A stretch of 20,277 nucleotides of DNA from Nitrososphaerales archaeon TH526 (GCA_014523665.1 JAATVR010000034.1:1-20277), one strand, 5' to 3'; shown: positions 7,946-15,004, numbered from the stretch's first letter. The notes: generated from the letters alone by a model not told the origin. Made by a program: numbers and translations.

Positions 7946-7956
7946 GGATTTATATC
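7946..7956 (-). promoter_or_regulatory. TATA box for the zinc ribbon and aEF-1beta pair
   Basis: The minus strand reads GATATAAATCC, just beyond the stop of the upstream GGR gene. A start about 26 nt on (near 7925) gives a leader of about 8 nt. It would let the translation pair be expressed independently of the lipid gene. Confidence 0.5.
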
Positions 7957-7960
7957 TTGC

Positions 7961-9160
7961 TCACTTGGCCCTTTTTAAACTGCCTTCCAGGAGACCCTTC
8001 ACTAACCTAGAGGTAAATCTTGCGTTCAGAATTAACGAAAGGGGAGCCGAATGGAAATCGAATTCTCCATTCTGAGAGATTCGTGATAATGTTGGTTGGG
8101 AGACCGTGGAAAATAGTCCATCTAAGGCCTTGTTGTCTAAATGTTCGAATATCTTCCTAGCCAGTATCAACTTTTTGAATTCGAATCCAAATATCGAGTG
8201 CCATTCGTTAGGATAATTGCCAAGAAATGAGTCGTCCTCTTGCTCGATCGCCTTAATGATTGCCCGGCCAGCTAGCACACCTCCCATTCCTGAACTTAGT
8301 ATCCCTCCAGCGGTTGTTGGTTTAGTTTGGCCAGCAGCATCTCCGACGATCAAGGACCTATTTCCTTCGATAAAATCCCCTATTGGACCCGAAACATAAA
8401 TTGGGGCAAATATCTTTCTTGATATAGTATATGACGAATTCTTTGATTCGAGAAATGAATTAATGGAATTTACTATGTTGATGTCTCTACCTGCTACGCC
8501 TATTTTAGCCCTATCCTCTCCTAGTGGAATTATCCAAGCGAAAAAACCTGGATACTTATCTGCATCAAAATACAGCTCAACAGTATCGGGATCTATCCAT
8601 GGTGCGAACACCTCGTACTGTGCTGATGGCAATATCCCAGTTCTATGTCTTCGTATTAGCGACGACAAGCCCCTGGCATCCACAAAATACTTGCAATAAA
8701 CCGTTCCTTCTACTGTGCTCACAGCGTAACTGTATCCATTTTCGACTTTGTGAGAATTGTTTACACCTAGTTCATGACACGCCGAGACTGACTTCACCGG
8801 ACACATCGTAGTTACCTCAACTCCAACTTCCTGAGCTTGAAAGGCAAGTTGTTTATCTAATTCTCTCCTATCGACGGCTACCACATCCTGGACTTTAGCA
8901 TCAACCACAAAGGAAGAAGATTTCGAACATATTTTTGCTCGTGTAATATGGTTCCTAAATGTTCTAGATGACGGGACTATACCCAGCTTTCTCAACCCGC
9001 TGAGGCTCACTAACCCTCCGCAATGTTCCGGTGTACCAATTTCGTGGTCAGCTTCCAAAACCTTAACTGAAATCGACGACTTTGAACCTATTTCCCGAGC
9101 CGTCAACAATCCAGAAATACTACCACCTGCTACCACTACATCGTACTTGGTTCTGTTCAT
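7961..9160 (-). CDS. Geranylgeranyl reductase family protein (second copy)
   Basis: This 399-aa FAD enzyme has the length of archaeal digeranylgeranylglycerophospholipid reductase, which saturates the isoprenoid chains of ether lipids. Motifs are the N-terminal FAD site 'DVVVAGGSISGLLTAREIG' (about 7-25), 'GTPEHCGGLVS' (about 42-52) with the conserved Cys-Gly-Gly, 'PGFFAWIIPLGEDRAKIGVA' (about 204-223) and 'LIVGDAAGQTKPTTAGGILS' (about 270-289). It is the better match of the two copies to the canonical membrane-lipid reductase. The ATG at 9160 faces the divergent pth2 gene across a 59-nt A/T-rich spacer. Downstream, 43 nt separate it from the zinc-ribbon gene. Confidence 0.9.
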   Translation of the reverse strand: MNRTKYDVVVAGGSISGLLTAREIGSKSSISVKVLEADHEIGTPEHCGGLVSLSGLRKLGIVPSSRTFRNHITRAKICSKSSSFVVDAKVQDVVAVDRRELDKQLAFQAQEVGVEVTTMCPVKSVSACHELGVNNSHKVENGYSYAVSTVEGTVYCKYFVDARGLSSLIRRHRTGILPSAQYEVFAPWIDPDTVELYFDADKYPGFFAWIIPLGEDRAKIGVAGRDINIVNSINSFLESKNSSYTISRKIFAPIYVSGPIGDFIEGNRSLIVGDAAGQTKPTTAGGILSSGMGGVLAGRAIIKAIEQEDDSFLGNYPNEWHSIFGFEFKKLILARKIFEHLDNKALDGLFSTVSQPTLSRISQNGEFDFHSAPLSLILNARFTSRLVKGLLEGSLKRAK

Positions 9161-9186
9161 TACCTCGTATTGGAAATAAATAACTC

Positions 9187-9200
9187 GATTTATTAATTAA
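9187..9200. promoter_or_regulatory. Shared A/T-rich promoter of pth2 and the GGR gene
   Basis: GATTTATTAATTAA lies in the 59-nt divergent spacer. Its centre is about 26 nt from the TTG of pth2 (9220), and its left part about 27-31 nt from the ATG of the reductase (9160). One A/T block may therefore serve both leaderless messages. Confidence 0.5.
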
Positions 9201-9219
9201 GCTTAGGTTTCAAGGATAA

Positions 9220-9573
9220 TTGGAATTTAAACAGGTGATCGTAGTAAGGAAGGAGCTTCGAATGGGTATCGGAAAGCTATCTGCCCAAGTTGCTCACGCA
9301 GCGGTGTCGGGAGCAGAGCAAGTACTGACAAGTAATCCTTCATGGTTTATGAACTGGTTTAACTCCGGTCAGGCTAAAATCGTTGTCAAAGTTCATTCTC
9401 TCGAAGATTTACACAATATCAAGCGGAAGGCACAAACTTCAGGTCTTCCTGTAGTTCAGGTACAAGACAGGGGACTAACCCAAATCCCCGAAGGGACCAT
9501 CACTTGTCTAGGAATCGGGCCTGCCCCGTCCGCACTTATCGATAAAATAACTAAGGACCTAAAACTATTGTAG
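9220..9573 (+). CDS. pth2: Peptidyl-tRNA hydrolase, archaeal/eukaryotic type
   Basis: Pth2 releases peptides from tRNAs that drop off the ribosome. The 117-aa protein has the full family core: 'KQVIVVRKELRMGIGKLSAQ' followed by 'VAHAAVSGA' (about 4-32), 'KIVVKVHSLEDL' (about 52) and 'LPVVQVQDRGLTQIPEGTIT', ending in 'CLGIGPAP'. The start is TTG, fixed by alignment with the usual N-terminus (about two extra residues) and by the TATA box 26 nt upstream. Monocistronic; the next gene downstream is on the other strand. Sequence looks intact. Confidence 0.95.
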   Translation: MEFKQVIVVRKELRMGIGKLSAQVAHAAVSGAEQVLTSNPSWFMNWFNSGQAKIVVKVHSLEDLHNIKRKAQTSGLPVVQVQDRGLTQIPEGTITCLGIGPAPSALIDKITKDLKLL

Positions 9574-9731
9574 AAATTAGACCTGCTGCTACAAGTTGAG
9601 TCGAAATTCTTGCCCTCTCAAGATAGCCTGACCTACTTGCTTCTTTCTTTAGAGCATGATGATTCACAGGCGTTAGCATTGTTGTCGCTTTCATCTTTAT
9701 GAACAGATTCATACGGACACAAATATCAGGG

Positions 9732-10316
9732 CTAGATATCAGCTAATTTTCTAATTCGCGTTATCCAAGATGCTTCATCGTCGTTCTTGAAATCCCATCT
9801 GTTATTTTCAGGGATATACTTTCCTTCCCTATTGCGATTAAGGACACTATTTGCTTCGCTTCTCTCAGTTACCTTAATACCCATCGAATTCCTGTCTCCA
9901 TCATTAGAAATCCGCTTCTTGTTGTTCCGGCTCTCCAAATTGGGAGGAGGTTCGATAGACGACGAACCTGAGGTGCTTACAGAAAAGTCCTCATAATCAT
10001 GAATGGAGTTTGGATCTACTTGGCTGAAGCTAATTTGAGAATCACATTGTTCCCCTAAACGATTCGTCTCAGGATGAGAAAGACCTTCTTTGAGTAATTC
10101 CATCTTACCTATCAATTGGCCCTTTCCAAATTCCGAAAATCCATGATCCTGGAGAAACGGAATGTATTTCACCATTATCCCAAAATCAGCAAGTTTCCTG
10201 CTCACCTCTTGCGATGTGAAAGCGCTCATTAGACCATCAACACACCCAGCAAAATAAATATCCAAAAGCTTATTGTAGTTGCCAAGCAACAACAAAAAAG
10301 CTGATAATCTTCCCAC
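9732..10316 (-). CDS. Hypothetical protein, Ser/Asn-rich C-terminal half
   Basis: I do not recognise this 194-aa protein. The first 30 residues are hydrophobic, then comes a compact-looking part (about 29-85, 'FTSQEVSRKLADFGIMVKYI' and following), then a polar Ser/Asn/Arg-rich, probably disordered stretch (about 90-170), and a closing 'DDEASWITRIRKLADI'. The start shown is GTG directly after an in-frame TAG; Met29 is the alternative and would remove the hydrophobic leader. An A/T-rich element near 10335-10345 suits the GTG. It is convergent with pth2. It could be a fast-evolving lineage-specific gene; no function is proposed. Confidence 0.5.
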   Translation of the reverse strand: MGRLSAFLLLLGNYNKLLDIYFAGCVDGLMSAFTSQEVSRKLADFGIMVKYIPFLQDHGFSEFGKGQLIGKMELLKEGLSHPETNRLGEQCDSQISFSQVDPNSIHDYEDFSVSTSGSSSIEPPPNLESRNNKKRISNDGDRNSMGIKVTERSEANSVLNRNREGKYIPENNRWDFKNDDEASWITRIRKLADI

Positions 10317-10583
10317 CTGCTACTTGAATCGAAATTAGAAAAAATCGCAGAGTTTTGGCTATTCTTCTCGTGGCATAGACGTTCCTGTTTCTGATCGAAA
10401 TTAGTGATAGTGACTTTTTCCACGTGGATAAATTTACCCACTATAAAGTACATTGATTGTCAGGAATGATGGTTCGAAATTCATAGTACGACGGCTTAAC
10501 AGGCACCGTATACCTTTTCGCAGAGAAGCGACCCCCTGCGGCATTGCACGACTGTGTAGGGTTTTGCTGACCGCTTCGATGGA

Positions 10584-10592
10584 TTTATTAAC
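10584..10592 (+). promoter_or_regulatory. TATA box of the aspartase-like gene
   Basis: TTTATTAAC is centred about 26 nt before the predicted transcript start near 10614, giving a leader of about 7 nt. Confidence 0.55.
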
Positions 10593-10595
10593 ATG

Positions 10596-10607
10596 CTACC
10601 ATGGTAG
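10596..10607 (+). promoter_or_regulatory. 12-bp palindrome, candidate operator
   Basis: CTACCATGGTAG is a perfect inverted repeat lying between the TATA box and the expected transcript start. That is a position where a bound dimeric repressor would block the polymerase. The regulator is unknown. Confidence 0.4.
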
Positions 10608-10620
10608 TCAATAGAGATCC

Positions 10621-12018
10621 ATGTCTAGCTTTCGAATTGACAAGGACTCTCAAGGAGAGATTAAGGTTCCTTATGATGCGTACTATGGTCCGTTTACCGT
10701 AAGGGCCAGTAATCAATATAATATTACTGGGCAAAGATCCCACCCTGATTTGATTAGGGCATACGCGATGATCAAAAAGTGTGCTGCTCTGTCCAATTGC
10801 GAACTAGGATCTCTTCCAGTGGAAGTTTCCAGCGCAATTGTAAAGGCTTGCGATAAATTGCTATCAGGTGAGTTCTTCGATCAGATTATCATAGAACCAA
10901 TTAATTCAGGTGCGGGAACAGCCCTCAACATGAATATCAACGAGGTAATCGCTAATATTGCACTAGAAACGGTTGGCGAGGAGAAAGGAAAGTATGAGAT
11001 AATCAGCCCCAACGATCATGTAAACATGTCTCAATCAAGTAACGATACATTCCCCACTGCGATGCATCTGTCGATATTGCTTGGTTTGAAGAATTTCTTA
11101 CAGGCCATTGATCAGTTAATCAAATCTTTGAAAAACAAAAGCATAGAATTTAGAGATACCATGAAAATCGGGAGAACGCACCTGATGGATGCACTTCCTA
11201 TTACGCTAGGGGATGAATTTAGCGCATATCATACTTCAATTAGAATTGCAAGGCAGAAGATAGTACAAGCATCTGAAAACCTGTATGCCGTGGCCTTAGG
11301 AGGTACTGCTGTGGGTAGTGGTGCTAATTCACCTCCTGGGTACCAGGAAATATCAATCCGTCATCTTAAAGACATATCACAGCTAAACATAAAATCATCA
11401 GAAAACCTTTACTTCGCGCTCCAGAGTCGATTCGACGTCACATGTTATTCCTCGTCAATTAGAAACCTCGCAGTTGAACTAATCAAGCTAGCGAATGATG
11501 TCAGGCTTATGGCGTCCGGGCCTACTGCTGGACTCGCCGAAATAGTCATCCCAGTAGTGCATGCAGGCTCCTCTATAATGCCAGGCAAAATCAACCCGTC
11601 GTTGGCCGAATGTCTCAACATGATTTGCTTTAACATCATTGGAAATGATTTAGCAGTAACGATGGCATCACAAGCAGGTCAATTTGAGTTGAATGTGATG
11701 CTCCCCGGGATGCTAAAATGGATTCTAGATTCCATGGATATGCTTAGGAACTTTCTACCGGTATTTTCAGCCAATCTGATCGAGGGCATCCAAGCAAATG
11801 TAGATAAGCTTTCTAGGTATGTCTATAGAAGCCCTGTGCTCGTGACAGTTCTAAACCCATACATTGGCTATGTAAAGGCATCTGAAATTTACAAGAAAGC
11901 ATTGGAAACAAACAGGAATGTAAAGGACATAGTAGTAGAGGAAGGCCTAATGAAGGCAGAAGATGTAGAAAGGGTGTTCTCACGTTCAAATCTGATTGGA
12001 AAAAGAGAAGAGATGTAG
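10621..12018 (+). CDS. aspA: Aspartate ammonia-lyase / class II fumarase family enzyme
   Basis: This 465-aa enzyme of the fumarase/aspartase superfamily eliminates ammonia from aspartate, or water from malate, to give fumarate. Conserved regions are 'SGAGTALNMNINEVIANIAL' (about 96-115), 'QSSNDTFPTAMH' (about 138), the 'GRTHLMDALPITLG' region (about 184-197) and the signature loop 'GSSIMPGKINP' (about 318-328) holding the catalytic Ser. Features differ between the two activities: 'SSNDTFPTAMH' and 'GGTAVGSG' look fumarase-like, while 'NMICFNIIGND' and 'AGQFELNVMLPG' look aspartase-like. I favour aspartase, but the symbol is tentative. Transcribed alone from a promoter with a palindrome; convergent with the HTH gene downstream. 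Confidence 0.8.
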   Translation: MSSFRIDKDSQGEIKVPYDAYYGPFTVRASNQYNITGQRSHPDLIRAYAMIKKCAALSNCELGSLPVEVSSAIVKACDKLLSGEFFDQIIIEPINSGAGTALNMNINEVIANIALETVGEEKGKYEIISPNDHVNMSQSSNDTFPTAMHLSILLGLKNFLQAIDQLIKSLKNKSIEFRDTMKIGRTHLMDALPITLGDEFSAYHTSIRIARQKIVQASENLYAVALGGTAVGSGANSPPGYQEISIRHLKDISQLNIKSSENLYFALQSRFDVTCYSSSIRNLAVELIKLANDVRLMASGPTAGLAEIVIPVVHAGSSIMPGKINPSLAECLNMICFNIIGNDLAVTMASQAGQFELNVMLPGMLKWILDSMDMLRNFLPVFSANLIEGIQANVDKLSRYVYRSPVLVTVLNPYIGYVKASEIYKKALETNRNVKDIVVEEGLMKAEDVERVFSRSNLIGKREEM

Positions 12019-12063
12019 GAAATAGTGCTACTAGCGTGGCATGAGCTGACGTACCATTTAATT

Positions 12064-12339
12064 TCATCTCGAAGTTATCGTACTTGTTAACTCCACTACT
12101 TCATTTAGGCCATTGTATATTTGTAAGAATCTCTCGCCTTTAACTGTAATCTTATATTTTCTTTGATTATCCAAAAATTCGATCAGGCCATTGACCAATA
12201 AAAGAGTCAGATAATCTTTAAGATGGTGATATGATAAAAAAGACCGGTACATGATCTTTTTTTGAGATGCACCACTTTCATCTGACGCGTTCTGGAGAAT
12301 GAGCGCAATAATTTCTAACCTATTCCTATGCTTCATCAT
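12064..12339 (-). CDS. Small winged-helix DNA-binding protein
   Basis: This 91-aa protein is a stand-alone winged helix of the HTH_45-like type common in Thaumarchaeota. Helical core: 'RNRLEIIALILQNAS' (about 5-19), 'SQKKIMYRSFLSYHHLKDYL' (about 25-44), then the wing 'IEFLDNQRKYKITVKGERFL' (about 53-72), which carries the typical 'KY.IT.KG..FL' ending. It probably acts as a local transcription regulator. Its ATG overlaps the stop of the 86-aa gene upstream as ATGA, so the two are translationally coupled. It is convergent with the aspartase-like gene across 45 nt. Confidence 0.8.
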   Translation of the reverse strand: MMKHRNRLEIIALILQNASDESGASQKKIMYRSFLSYHHLKDYLTLLLVNGLIEFLDNQRKYKITVKGERFLQIYNGLNEVVELTSTITSR

Positions 12340-12596
12340 TGGCTTACGCCATCATCTAGAATAAAAGAGGCGCGACTGAGTATTATGGTATTGTTTTTTT
12401 TTAGATTAATGTAAATGTTTTCTTCTACCGATTCTAACGAATAAAGGTTTGATATCACGGTACTGGTATAAACGCTTGGTTGATACTGTCTAATCTCTTG
12501 CAACTCACTCAAAGGGACTTCGTATAACATTAGTTCGTCATTTGATATTTCTGATGAGCGATATGGACTGCACTTAAGTGCGAGTTCACTATTCAT
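12336..12596 (-). CDS. Hypothetical protein coupled to a winged-helix gene
   Basis: I do not recognise this 86-aa protein. It is soluble and acidic in its first two thirds, with no Cys pairs, no signal peptide and no membrane segment. A central stretch 'YEVPLSELQEIRQYQPSVYT' looks folded, and a later part is beta-like ('NIYINLKKNNTIILSRASFI'). The main support for it being real is the 4-nt ATGA overlap with the downstream winged-helix gene. The pair may be a regulator with a partner, but nothing in the sequence shows the partner's activity. Confidence 0.55.
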   Translation of the reverse strand: MNSELALKCSPYRSSEISNDELMLYEVPLSELQEIRQYQPSVYTSTVISNLYSLESVEENIYINLKKNNTIILSRASFILDDGVSQ

Positions 12597-12673
12597 AGCA
12601 AGGCACCATACTAGTGCAACTTAGCATTTCTTTACACTCCCATTTTGCCATAATTAGTTCGCATTTGTTTAGT

Positions 12674-12681
12674 TTTATTAA
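12674..12681 (+). promoter_or_regulatory. TATA box of the helical-repeat gene
   Basis: TTTATTAA centred about 26 nt upstream of the ATG at 12703 predicts a leaderless transcript. It resembles the box of the aspartase-like gene (TTTATTAAC). Confidence 0.55.
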
Positions 12682-12702
12682 CTAAGTGAATGTATTACAA
12701 TT

Positions 12703-13212
12703 ATGGGTGGGAAATTAAATGACATTCGAGAGACTTCCTCCAATGCGATACAGATAATTCGAGATCTCAAGAATCCAGAAGTACATGAATCTTTGAATAG
12801 GGTGAAGGATATCACGGCCACTGTAAAGGAGATTGTCGAATCCTTCAAGGACCCTTCTATGGTCAAAAATATTGAGAATTTCAGGCTTACTTTAGAGTCG
12901 ATTGAAAGGATTTCTTCGAAAATAGAGAGCCTGCGAACTGACACTCAGAATTCAGGCATGATGGATGAAATCTCGAGTACCATAAAAGCTTGCAGACTTG
13001 CACTAGATACTCTTAACAACGAAGGGGGTACCAAAGAATTGGTCTCAGTATCAAGAAATTTGATCTCAGAAATTAGTTCCACGGTATTAGAAATAAGACA
13101 GCTTTTGCATACTATTGGAAATGCGGAGCCAAATGCCGATGTTGCAGGAATAGTAGCCAATGTTAAAGATATTCGTGATTATACAAAATCCGTTCGTGAG
13201 GATTTTAAGTAG
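12703..13212 (+). CDS. Hypothetical all-helical protein with internal repeat
   Basis: This 169-aa protein appears almost wholly helical, with heptad-like spacing that suggests coiled coils. A repeat of about 27 residues occurs twice near the N-terminus: 'IRDLKNPEVHESLNRVKDI' and 'VESFKDPSMVKNIENFRLTL' share the pattern hydrophobic-Lys-(Asn/Asp)-Pro, five or six residues, then a helix. Later segments ('IKACRLALDTL', 'NLISEISSTVLEIRQLLHTI') continue the pattern less clearly. There is no signal peptide or membrane helix. Such proteins can act as scaffolds or membrane-surface binders, but I make no functional claim. It has its own leaderless promoter and is divergent from the 86-aa/winged-helix pair. 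Confidence 0.7.
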   Translation: MGGKLNDIRETSSNAIQIIRDLKNPEVHESLNRVKDITATVKEIVESFKDPSMVKNIENFRLTLESIERISSKIESLRTDTQNSGMMDEISSTIKACRLALDTLNNEGGTKELVSVSRNLISEISSTVLEIRQLLHTIGNAEPNADVAGIVANVKDIRDYTKSVREDFK

Positions 13213-13287
13213 GAATATTAATTGATCTTTGCATCAAGCAACACTACAACGTATCAATTGAAATTGAAGGAGGTACAACTGCAATCC

Positions 13288-13662
13288 CTACGTTTCCTGG
13301 AAGGCGATGAGAGCTCGATTTATTAAGGATTCAAGACCAACGTATCTCTTTAGAATCTGGGAAATCTCTAACAGCGGATCATTTCCTTTAAACCCTTCAT
13401 CAAATTTAAGTTCTATTTCTCCTTTGCTTGATTTTAGGTAAACCGTTATGAGCGAATAATGTCCCTTATCCATGTCGAATCTTTCCCGGTAGTGTCTGAG
13501 TTCAACTTTTTCGATGGGCACGCTGTCGACTAACAATGAAATTCCATCGAACAGGACCACTTTGTCTAATGGTGCATTTGATATTCTGGACCTTTCTACG
13601 TCTGTTTTGATATCCAGACCGATCACTGATACTCCAAGAATCTTATCCATTCGGGAAACCAT
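13288..13662 (-). CDS. Hypothetical protein overlapping the PurF-like gene
   Basis: This 124-aa protein is not recognised. It looks like a small alpha/beta domain: strands around 'KILGVSVIGLDIKT' (7-20), 'DKVVLFDGISLLVDSVP' (33-49), 'HYSLITVYLKSSKGEIELKF' (68-87), then helices to the end ('LLEISQILKRYVGLESLINR'). No membrane segment or metal motif. Its start overlaps the end of the PurF-like gene by 40 nt in another frame (28 nt if Met5 is used), which implies co-transcription and probably coupling. The overlap argues for a shared role with that protein. Confidence 0.65.
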   Translation of the reverse strand: MVSRMDKILGVSVIGLDIKTDVERSRISNAPLDKVVLFDGISLLVDSVPIEKVELRHYRERFDMDKGHYSLITVYLKSSKGEIELKFDEGFKGNDPLLEISQILKRYVGLESLINRALIAFQET

Positions 13663-14996
13663 AGGTTTCCTTCGGCTATGCCTATCCCCTTAGCCAGTGA
13701 AGTGGGAGAATTGTAATATACTCTATCAGCACCTATTTCATTACTTATCAGGGCATTGATTTCGTCGATGAATGATACTTTTCCAACATACTTGTTCGCC
13801 ACAAGATCTCGGTTTTGTGTGTAAAGTCCAACCTGTCTACCATCAATTGTTGGTGGATAGCTAACAATGACGACAACCTGCTTTGCTCCAGATTTCTTCA
13901 GATAATGAATTGTTTCCTTGACGGTAGCACCGGTCTGAATGGTACCCTGGATTGTTCCTATGTTCTTATCAGAGACCAAATCCTCCACAACAAATTTCAA
14001 AGATTTGCTTGTCGTTAATAGTTTGTATTTGCTAACCTCCTCTGAAAAATCGATCATGTGATCCGAATCATCATACCGATCCTTTATGACACCCTCGCCT
14101 ATTTCAAACGTTTTATGATTTTTTTGATACTCCAAGCTAAAGCCTAAGCCCATCGGCCTCGTGTAATCGGGTTCAGCAAATGCAGATTCGATCTGGAAGC
14201 TCCCAGAAAGAAATTTCGATTGCTCTCTTCCGATATTTTTCCTTATTTCATAAATACTCTTGCCGTTTACGATGGATGCCACATTCGATTCTCTGATAAA
14301 TTCGAAAGGATCTACCACCATATTTGGTGATGTCTGTTTTGTCAATGTGACTGGGCCAGAGCTTCTGTCCAACTCTAAAAGCTCCCCCGGAGCCACGTCC
14401 CTAAATGTGAGATCTATCAACGAAATCCGCAAGGAATTTTCTGACGCAATCACATGCAAGGTCTTTTTCTTGTTACTTCCTAATACTAGTGGTTTGAACC
14501 CCGTGCTATTTCTATATGCGTAAATGTTGCCATCTACCCGTACAAGCATATTCCCTCTCAGATGTCGATCTAAAAAGTCGGCGGCCTTCGGAGGATCACG
14601 ATTTTTAGTCAGAAGTTTCTCAAAAATGCAATATATTTGATACAATGGATCGCTGTCTCTTGCCCCGCCTATCATAGGGTGTAGGTAGAGTTTTTCGGTA
14701 TCCACCAAGAATCCGTCCAAGGCAATTTGACTGTGTCTAAAGCCACCTAACTCTGGTCGCCTCTTAGACAGAAATCCAATCCCATCTAATCCTGTGAGGT
14801 TACTCTCACTTACAATTCTGAAAATCTTTTCTTCGTAAGGCAAAGGACCATCACCCTCGGCAATATTCTTACCAACCATTATTTTCCAATAAGCCTTGCC
14901 TCGGTGCTGGAGCATTCGCATACAGTGGGCCAGAATGTAGACAACATTTTTTGCTCTTGTAGTTTCAGCGTCTGAAACTGCGACAATTCCGGCCAA
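13623..14996 (-). CDS. PurF-like protein, probably catalytically inactive
   Basis: This 457-aa protein follows the amidophosphoribosyltransferase (PurF) plan but lacks key residues. The N-terminal Ntn-glutaminase part has 'MLQHRGKAYWKI', 'DGFLVDTEKL', 'GFKPLVLGSN' and 'TFRDVAPGELLELD', all PurF-like. However it begins M-A-G-I-V, with Ala where the nucleophile Cys should be, and the usual 'GHTRYST' is missing. The phosphoribosyltransferase part (from about 225) keeps 'FEFIRESNVASIVNGKSIYE' and 'VKETIHYLKKSGAKQVVVIV', but the PRPP loop aligned to 'DDSIVRGTT' reads 'QGTIQTGAT', losing both Asp. The TTG start has a good Shine-Dalgarno (15005-15011) and TATA-like box. No frameshift, so it looks maintained, perhaps as a regulatory paralogue. 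Divergent from ychF. Confidence 0.8.
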   Translation of the reverse strand: MAGIVAVSDAETTRAKNVVYILAHCMRMLQHRGKAYWKIMVGKNIAEGDGPLPYEEKIFRIVSESNLTGLDGIGFLSKRRPELGGFRHSQIALDGFLVDTEKLYLHPMIGGARDSDPLYQIYCIFEKLLTKNRDPPKAADFLDRHLRGNMLVRVDGNIYAYRNSTGFKPLVLGSNKKKTLHVIASENSLRISLIDLTFRDVAPGELLELDRSSGPVTLTKQTSPNMVVDPFEFIRESNVASIVNGKSIYEIRKNIGREQSKFLSGSFQIESAFAEPDYTRPMGLGFSLEYQKNHKTFEIGEGVIKDRYDDSDHMIDFSEEVSKYKLLTTSKSLKFVVEDLVSDKNIGTIQGTIQTGATVKETIHYLKKSGAKQVVVIVSYPPTIDGRQVGLYTQNRDLVANKYVGKVSFIDEINALISNEIGADRVYYNSPTSLAKGIGIAEGNLWFPEWIRFLEYQ

Positions 14997-15004
14997 ATCA
15001 GATT

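Larger units (their letters stand above)
10317..10620. other. Gene-poor regulatory stretch before the aspartase-like gene
   Basis: These 304 nt carry no supported gene. A 74-codon minus-strand frame (10229-10453) overlaps the neighbour and looks spurious. The stretch holds a near-perfect 18-bp palindrome (10424-10441), a possible hairpin with GAAGCG/CGCTTC arms (10525-10577), a TATA box (10584-10592) and a perfect 12-bp palindrome (10596-10607). Confidence 0.5.

Noticed and set aside
9656..9662. ATGATGA resembling a C box of a C/D guide RNA
   Set aside because: No CTGA D box lies at a suitable distance on that strand and there are no paired ends.
10229..10453. 74-codon minus-strand frame with a hydrophobic end
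   Set aside because: It overlaps the 194-aa gene, runs through palindromes and promoter-like DNA, and has no family features.
10471..10482. GGTTCGAAATTC, similar to a tRNA T-loop
   Set aside because: The flanks do not form a T stem, and no acceptor or anticodon arm can be placed.
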